This document shows, piece after piece, positions 61,367 to 64,000 of a stretch of 64,000 nt of DNA. Made by a program: the position numbers and the translations under genes. A model generated the notes under the pieces. That model did no database searches and was not told the DNA's origin. It worked only from the letters and a program-made list of their open reading frames with translations. This DNA is from Collinsella aerofaciens (GTDB lineage Bacteria > Actinomycetota > Coriobacteriia > Coriobacteriales > Coriobacteriaceae): assembly GCF_902364945.1 (NCBI RefSeq), contig NZ_CABJFS010000001.1, positions 1 to 64,000 of the forward strand, read 5' to 3'. Every line of letters begins with the position of its first letter. Positions within the stretch are counted from its first letter, which is position 1.

Positions 61367-64000
61367 TTAGCGCCCGTCGCCGCCGAGCAGCGCCAGAACA
61401 TCCTCGCGGGTAAACAGCGCCGAGGAGATGCCGTCGCCGCCGAGCACGCTGTTGACCAGGTCGCGCTTGGACTCCTGCATCTGCATGATGCGCTCCTCGA
61501 TCGTGTCCTTGGCGATGAGCTTGTACACGGTCACGGTATGTTGCTGGCCAATACGATGCGCGCGGTCGGTCGCTTGGTCCTGCGCCGCCACGTTCCACCA
61601 CGGGTCGTAGTGGATGACCACGTCGGCCGCCGTCAGGTTAAGGCCCACGCCGCCCGCCTTGAGCGAAATCAAAAAGACCGGGACCTCGCCCGCTTGGAAC
61701 TGCGCGACCATCTTGGCGCGGCTCTCCTTAGACGAAGCGCCCGTGAGCTTAAGGAAGGCGATGTCCTCCTTGGCCAAGCGCTTACCGATGATATCGAGCA
61801 TACCCGTAAACTGGCTGAACAACAGGATGCGATGCCCGCCGTCGAGTGCGCCGTGCACGAGCTCCATACACGTATCGAGCTTTGCGCTCCCCGCCTTGTA
61901 ATCCTCGTAGTGTAGACGTGGGTCGCAGCAGATCTGGCGCAGCTTGGTGAGCTCGGCGAGCACCTTGAGCTTGTCCTTCTTAAACTCCCCAGCCTCGCGG
62001 TGCTGCACCTGCTGGGCGATGCGGTCCTGGTTGGCCAGGTAGAGCTTGCGTTGCTCGCCGGTAAGCTGTGCCATGACGGTGTCCTCGATCTTCTCGGGCA
62101 GGTCGGCCACCACGTCTTCCTTAACACGGCGCAGCACAAACGGCGACACGAGCGCCTGCAGGCGAGCGGCGCTATCGCCCTCGGCATGCTCGACGGGGCT
62201 CTCAAAGCGCTTGGCAAACGACTCGCGCGTCCCCAAAAGGCCCGGCATCAAAAAGTCGAAGATGCTCCAGAGCTCGGACAGGCGGTTTTCGATGGGCGTG
62301 CCCGTCAGGGCAAAGCGCACGCCGGCAGGCAGGCGCTTGGCAGCGCGCGCCACCTGCGTGAGCGGATTTTTAATGTACTGTGCCTCATCGAGCACCACGC
62401 GGGCAAAATCCTGCTCGACGTACTCATCGATATCGCGCCGCATAAGGTCATACGACGTTACGACCACGTTATGCTCGGCCACGCCGGCAATCTGTACACG
62501 ACGTTGAGCCTTGGCGCCCACAATGGCGCACACATCGAGCGACGGGGCAAAGCGCTCCAGCTCGGCAGTCCAGTTGTACACGAGTGAGGCCGGGCATACC
62601 ACGAGCGTGGGCTTGGTGTCCCCCGCCTCCACGCGCGCCAGGATATGCGCGATCATCTGGAGCGTTTTGCCCAGGCCCATGTCGTCGGCCAAGATGCCGC
62701 CAAGGCCCAGGTGTTCGAGCGAGCCGAGCCACTGGTATCCGTCGACCTGGTAGCCGCGCATCGTTGCCTTGAGCGATGCCGGCACCGTAAAGTCCATCTT
62801 GCCGAGCGTGTCCAGGCGCTCGACGGTGCGGCGGAACGCAGCGTCGCGATCGGCCTCGAGCGCCGGCGTGCGCGCGAGCATGCTATCGACAAAAAGGGTG
62901 CTCGACGCGGGAAGCGACACGCCGTCGAGCAGGTCGACGGCATCGACACCCAGGTCCTCGGCGAGACCAAACGCGGCTCGGGCGCCCTCGTCCAGGCGAA
63001 TGATGTCGCCGGACGTAAGGCGCGCAAACGTTTGATGACGCTTGTACGAATCGAGATAGATGGCAAGGTCTGCCGCCGAAAGGCCGCTCGCGCCCAGTTC
63101 GACGTCGAGCAGGTTACTCTTGACGGTCGCACGCACCGAAAGCTTGGGCGCAGGGCGGACCGAGACCTGGCGCAGGCGGTCGCTGAGCATGACCTCGCCC
63201 AACTCGGACAGGGCAGACAGGCCCTCGGTCAGCAAGTGGAACAGGCTCTCGTCATCGCGTTCCTCAAACGCTAGGCCGCCCTCGTGGAAATCGAAGTACA
63301 GGGCCGCCGTGTCCATAACGCGAAACTCCGCCACCTCGTCGCGCGGCGGAACGCCCGGGCGCCGCTCTTCGAAGGGGCTGCCCGGAGCGCCCAGACTAAA
63401 GAGATCTGCCGACCAGTCGCCGTAGGTAACCGTAACTTTGCAGGTCACGAGCCCATCGTCGACGCCAATCGCCATGGCAAAGCTCGGCTCGGGCGCCACG
63501 GTATCGAGCGCAGCGGGCGCGGTAAGGTCGGTGTAGTCGCGCAAAATGGGCAGCACCATACGACAGAACTCCCCCACCTGCTCGGCGGCGATATGGACCG
63601 GCGTGCGACAGGGCAGCAAGCGCGATAGAAACGGCGCCGCATGCTGGGCAAACGCTACATCGGTACGGCGCGCACGGCGGGTGTCGACCAGATAGGCAAC
63701 GTCGCCCGAAGCAAAGCAGTATGCATCGGCCGGCAGGCGTAGATCGTAGCTGCCACCAGCCGCCGGCGCGATTTTGGCGGCAAGGAGCGGTGGGCGCTTA
63801 GACAGCGCCTCGTCCGCCCCTTCCGGAGGCATCTCAACCGCCACGTCATAGGTGCGATGCGTCGTCGTCCCCCGCGACCAGGCGGGCTCAAAAGAGATAG
63901 TCTTGCCGCGCAACAGGTCCAGCACATATACGATGCTATGCTCGGACAGCGGTAACTGACGCTCGGCGACAAAACCGCTGCGGGCAAAGTCGTACGACGC
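61367..64000 (-). CDS. SNF2-family DEAD/DEAH helicase, cut at the window edge
   Basis: The 3' part (878 codons) of a large SWI2/SNF2-type ATPase; the frame is open to base 64000, so the N-terminus (perhaps with a SWIM zinc finger) lies outside. Motifs: GYQWLGSLEHLGLGGILADD followed by MGLGKT (Walker A), LVVCPASLVYNW, VLDEAQYIKN (Walker B), ALTGTPIENRLSELWS, LLFSQFTGMLDI, LISLKAGGVGLNLT and AQDQATDRAHRIGQ (box VI). Bacterial members (HepA/RapA-like) move along DNA to remodel protein-DNA complexes. The stop is 151 bases upstream of the desulfoferrodoxin start. Confidence 0.93.
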   Translation of the reverse strand, partial: ASYDFARSGFVAERQLPLSEHSIVYVLDLLRGKTISFEPAWSRGTTTHRTYDVAVEMPPEGADEALSKRPPLLAAKIAPAAGGSYDLRLPADAYCFASGDVAYLVDTRRARRTDVAFAQHAAPFLSRLLPCRTPVHIAAEQVGEFCRMVLPILRDYTDLTAPAALDTVAPEPSFAMAIGVDDGLVTCKVTVTYGDWSADLFSLGAPGSPFEERRPGVPPRDEVAEFRVMDTAALYFDFHEGGLAFEERDDESLFHLLTEGLSALSELGEVMLSDRLRQVSVRPAPKLSVRATVKSNLLDVELGASGLSAADLAIYLDSYKRHQTFARLTSGDIIRLDEGARAAFGLAEDLGVDAVDLLDGVSLPASSTLFVDSMLARTPALEADRDAAFRRTVERLDTLGKMDFTVPASLKATMRGYQVDGYQWLGSLEHLGLGGILADDMGLGKTLQMIAHILARVEAGDTKPTLVVCPASLVYNWTAELERFAPSLDVCAIVGAKAQRRVQIAGVAEHNVVVTSYDLMRRDIDEYVEQDFARVVLDEAQYIKNPLTQVARAAKRLPAGVRFALTGTPIENRLSELWSIFDFLMPGLLGTRESFAKRFESPVEHAEGDSAARLQALVSPFVLRRVKEDVVADLPEKIEDTVMAQLTGEQRKLYLANQDRIAQQVQHREAGEFKKDKLKVLAELTKLRQICCDPRLHYEDYKAGSAKLDTCMELVHGALDGGHRILLFSQFTGMLDIIGKRLAKEDIAFLKLTGASSKESRAKMVAQFQAGEVPVFLISLKAGGVGLNLTAADVVIHYDPWWNVAAQDQATDRAHRIGQQHTVTVYKLIAKDTIEERIMQMQESKRDLVNSVLGGDGISSALFTREDVLALLGGDGR

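Noticed and set aside
1..64000. tRNA, rRNA, CRISPR arrays, insertion sequences and prophage genes
   Set aside because: None was recognised by eye; spacers were checked for cloverleaf arms, regular repeats and transposase or integrase motifs. A tRNA or CRISPR scan would settle this.

Overview
The window looks like chromosomal DNA from an anaerobic, gut-type high-GC actinobacterium of the Coriobacteriia, most likely Collinsella or a close relative. This is inferred from base composition and protein style, not from a marker gene. Supporting signs are an LAxTG (class E sortase type) surface protein, a desulfoferrodoxin-type superoxide reductase, class III fructose bisphosphatase, monofunctional one-carbon enzymes, queuosine genes and no respiratory genes. 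No rRNA, tRNA, CRISPR array, insertion sequence or prophage was recognised.

Layout. 72-2708 (minus): HAD phosphatase and an Uup-like ABC-F ATPase. 2914-6573 (minus): phosphate transport operon pstSCAB without phoU. 6868-10039: M20 dipeptidase, HAD phosphatase and a DegV fatty-acid-binding protein. 10166-14523 is an accessory patch: a MITE-like element, palindromic repeats, a 1003-residue primase-helicase of the TOTE conflict-system type, and a DinJ/YafQ toxin-antitoxin pair with a perfect 17-bp palindrome in front. 14554-22151: LOG-family protein, tgt, a short-chain dehydrogenase, a tail-anchored coiled-coil protein, queA and queH, with two copies of a structured intergenic repeat. 22219-31996: DUF3267 protein, a divergent methionyl-tRNA synthetase, an RNA m5C methyltransferase, a 56-residue membrane protein, a second DegV protein, class III fbp and two GtrA proteins.

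32157-36470 (minus) is the most interesting locus. A cobalamin riboswitch stands before a 1064-residue surface protein (two DUF4430/transcobalamin-like domains, a beta-propeller, an InlB-like repeat, a Lys/Asp/Ser tail and a C-terminal membrane anchor) and a second membrane-anchored DUF4430 protein. Together they suggest a Gram-positive surface system for catching corrinoids. 36587-42242: UbiB-like kinase, C69 dipeptidase, a second MITE-like element, and a folD-fchA pair in which FolD lacks cyclohydrolase residues that FchA would replace; fhs lies further on at 54566-56233. 42619-49784: two paralogous lipoproteins, a Tat-exported PI-PLC-like surface protein, a YhcG-type nuclease, an ADP-ribosylglycohydrolase and small proteins. 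50064-64000: a protein with an out-of-frame SHOCT tail, a zinc-ribbon protein, a CDF metal exporter, fhs, an SOS-box ruvCAB operon, a NadE-like protein with degenerate active sites, desulfoferrodoxin, and a SNF2 helicase cut by the window edge.

Themes that join the genes: one-carbon metabolism (fhs, fchA, folD), tRNA modification (tgt, queA, queH), DNA repair (ruvCAB), phosphate and corrinoid acquisition, and several families of small palindromic repeats placed at gene ends.
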